Source: Alphaproteobacteria bacterium
GTDB taxonomy: Bacteria; Pseudomonadota; Alphaproteobacteria; Reyranellales; Reyranellaceae
Direction of reading: 5' to 3'
Length of the DNA: 39,620 nucleotides
Assembly (NCBI GenBank): GCA_017307275.1
Contig: JAFKFK010000045.1
Span: 1-39,620 of the forward strand
The position numbers and the translations under genes are program-made. The notes below the pieces were generated by a model. The model was given only the letters and a program-made list of their open reading frames with translations, searched no databases and was not told the origin of the DNA. Below, piece after piece: positions 38,896 through 39,620 of the stretch. Position 1 is the stretch's first letter, and every line of letters starts with the position of its first letter.

Positions 38896-39620
38896 ATGAA
38901 GTTTACCCCCGAGCACGAGGCGCTGCGCCAGACCTGGAAGACGCTGATCGATCGCGAGATCAATCCCTACGTCGACGGCTGGGAGCAGGAAGGCCAGTTC
39001 CCTGCCCACGAGCTGTTCAAGAAGATGGGCGATGCCGGGTTGCTCGGCGTCGACAAGCCGGTCGAGTTCGGTGGCTCCGGCCTCGATTTCTCCTACGCCA
39101 TGATCTGCGCGGAATCGCTCGGCATGGTGAATGGCGGCTCGATCCCGATGGCGACGGGCGTGCAGATCTCCATGGCAACGCCGGCGCTCGCCCGCTACGG
39201 CAGCGACGAGCTGCGCAAGGAGTTCCTGGCGCCGTCGATCAGCGGCGATTATGTCGCCTGCCTCGGCGTCTCGGAAACCGGCGCGGGCTCCGACGTCGCC
39301 TCGATCAAGACGACGGCACACCGCGTCGGCGGCGACTGGGTGATCAATGGCGGCAAGATGTGGACGACCAACGGCGCCCAAGCCGACTGGATGTGCCTGC
39401 TGGCCAATACCGGCGACGGCCAAGCCCACAAGAACAAGTCGCTGATCGTCGTGCCGATGAAGACCAAGGGCGTCTCCATCGTGAAGAAGCTCGACAAGCT
39501 CGGCATGCGTGCCTCGGATACGGTGCAGACCTTCCTCGACGATGTCCGGGTGCCGGTGCGCTACACGATCGGCCAGCCGGGTCAGGGCTTCATCTATCAG
39601 ATGCAGCAGTTCCAGGAAGA
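38896..39620 (+). CDS. acyl-CoA dehydrogenase, 3' end outside window
   Basis: The first 241 residues are present from the ATG at 38896, four bases after the carboxylase stop. MKFTPEHEALRQTWKTLIDREINPYVDGWEQEG and LGVSETGAGSDVASIKTTA (FAD-binding region) are typical of the family, as is VDKPVEFGGSGLDFSYA. Homologues beside carboxylase beta genes include isovaleryl-CoA dehydrogenase (LiuA) and citronellyl-CoA dehydrogenase (AtuD). The gene order dehydrogenase/reductase, carboxylase beta, acyl-CoA dehydrogenase matches atuB-atuC-atuD better than the liu order. The catalytic Glu, if C-terminal, is beyond the edge. It belongs to the operon controlled from 36295. Confidence 0.9.
   Translation, partial: MKFTPEHEALRQTWKTLIDREINPYVDGWEQEGQFPAHELFKKMGDAGLLGVDKPVEFGGSGLDFSYAMICAESLGMVNGGSIPMATGVQISMATPALARYGSDELRKEFLAPSISGDYVACLGVSETGAGSDVASIKTTAHRVGGDWVINGGKMWTTNGAQADWMCLLANTGDGQAHKNKSLIVVPMKTKGVSIVKKLDKLGMRASDTVQTFLDDVRVPVRYTIGQPGQGFIYQMQQFQE

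Noticed and set aside
37131..38963. 610-codon minus-strand frame opposite the carboxylase beta subunit
   Set aside because: Antisense shadow of a highly conserved gene.
1..39620. tRNA, rRNA, integrase, transposase or phage genes
   Set aside because: Nothing with the needed sequence features was seen on either strand.

Overview
This window looks like chromosomal DNA of a GC-rich, metabolically versatile alphaproteobacterium. The evidence is strong G/C bias at third codon positions, many genes for acyl-CoA catabolism, a Bug/TctC-type binding protein, a MerR regulator of the LiuR kind with its operators, and an OmpA protein with a Pro/Ala linker. A Reyranella-like or other Rhodospirillales/Hyphomicrobiales host is a guess from gene content. 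No rRNA, tRNA, insertion sequence, prophage or CRISPR array was seen. No gene-free stretch exceeds 300 bases.

Layout. (1) 1-1576, minus: the 3'-truncated OmpA-family porin gene and a small secreted protein of unknown function. (2) 1688-7114, plus: an enoyl-CoA hydratase, then a complete branched-chain-amino-acid-type ABC importer (binding protein, two ATPases, two permeases). (3) 7155-12908, plus: a tightly packed operon with its own promoter and GntR-type operator. It holds a two-subunit family I CoA-transferase-like enzyme split around an acyl-CoA dehydrogenase, the GntR/FCD regulator, a CaiB-type CoA-transferase and a Bug-type binding protein. (4) 12933-18631, minus: a metallo-beta-lactamase-fold hydrolase, an isomerase-like crotonase, an alpha/beta hydrolase, a UPF0060 membrane protein, a LysR regulator and a DmdC-like acyl-CoA dehydrogenase. 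The latter lies just downstream of a MerR regulator (18658-19101). (5) 19170-24914, plus: a gamma-carbonic-anhydrase-like protein, a VOC protein, a DUF2272 lipoprotein, a GMC oxidoreductase and two glycosyltransferases. (6) 24877-28927, minus: a type I secretion ABC/HlyD pair and a second DUF2272 lipoprotein. (7) 28997-33806, plus: a GNAT acetyltransferase, a long-chain acyl-CoA ligase, a lipoprotein and a gamma-glutamyltransferase homologue. (8) 33803-35873: GFA, GNAT and VOC genes on the minus strand, with a divergent ABATE/CGNR regulator. (9) 35948-39620: an SCP2-like lipid-binding protein diverging from a short-chain dehydrogenase, an acyl-CoA carboxylase beta subunit and a 3'-truncated acyl-CoA dehydrogenase. 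This set resembles a geranyl/citronellyl-CoA (Atu) or leucine (Liu) cluster.

The genes point to uptake of organic or amino acids, CoA activation, dehydrogenation, hydration and carboxylation. Two regulatory circuits are readable. One is the GntR repressor with a TTGGTC-type palindrome inside the promoter of its own operon (7163-7177). The other is the MerR regulator with near-identical palindromes at its own promoter (19118-19139) and at the distant SCP2/carboxylase promoter (36295-36316), which ties two loci 17 kb apart into one probable regulon. The most unusual unit is the 7.2-12.9 kb operon, whose CoA-transferase-like enzyme appears to lack the catalytic glutamate and so may carry out a different reaction.
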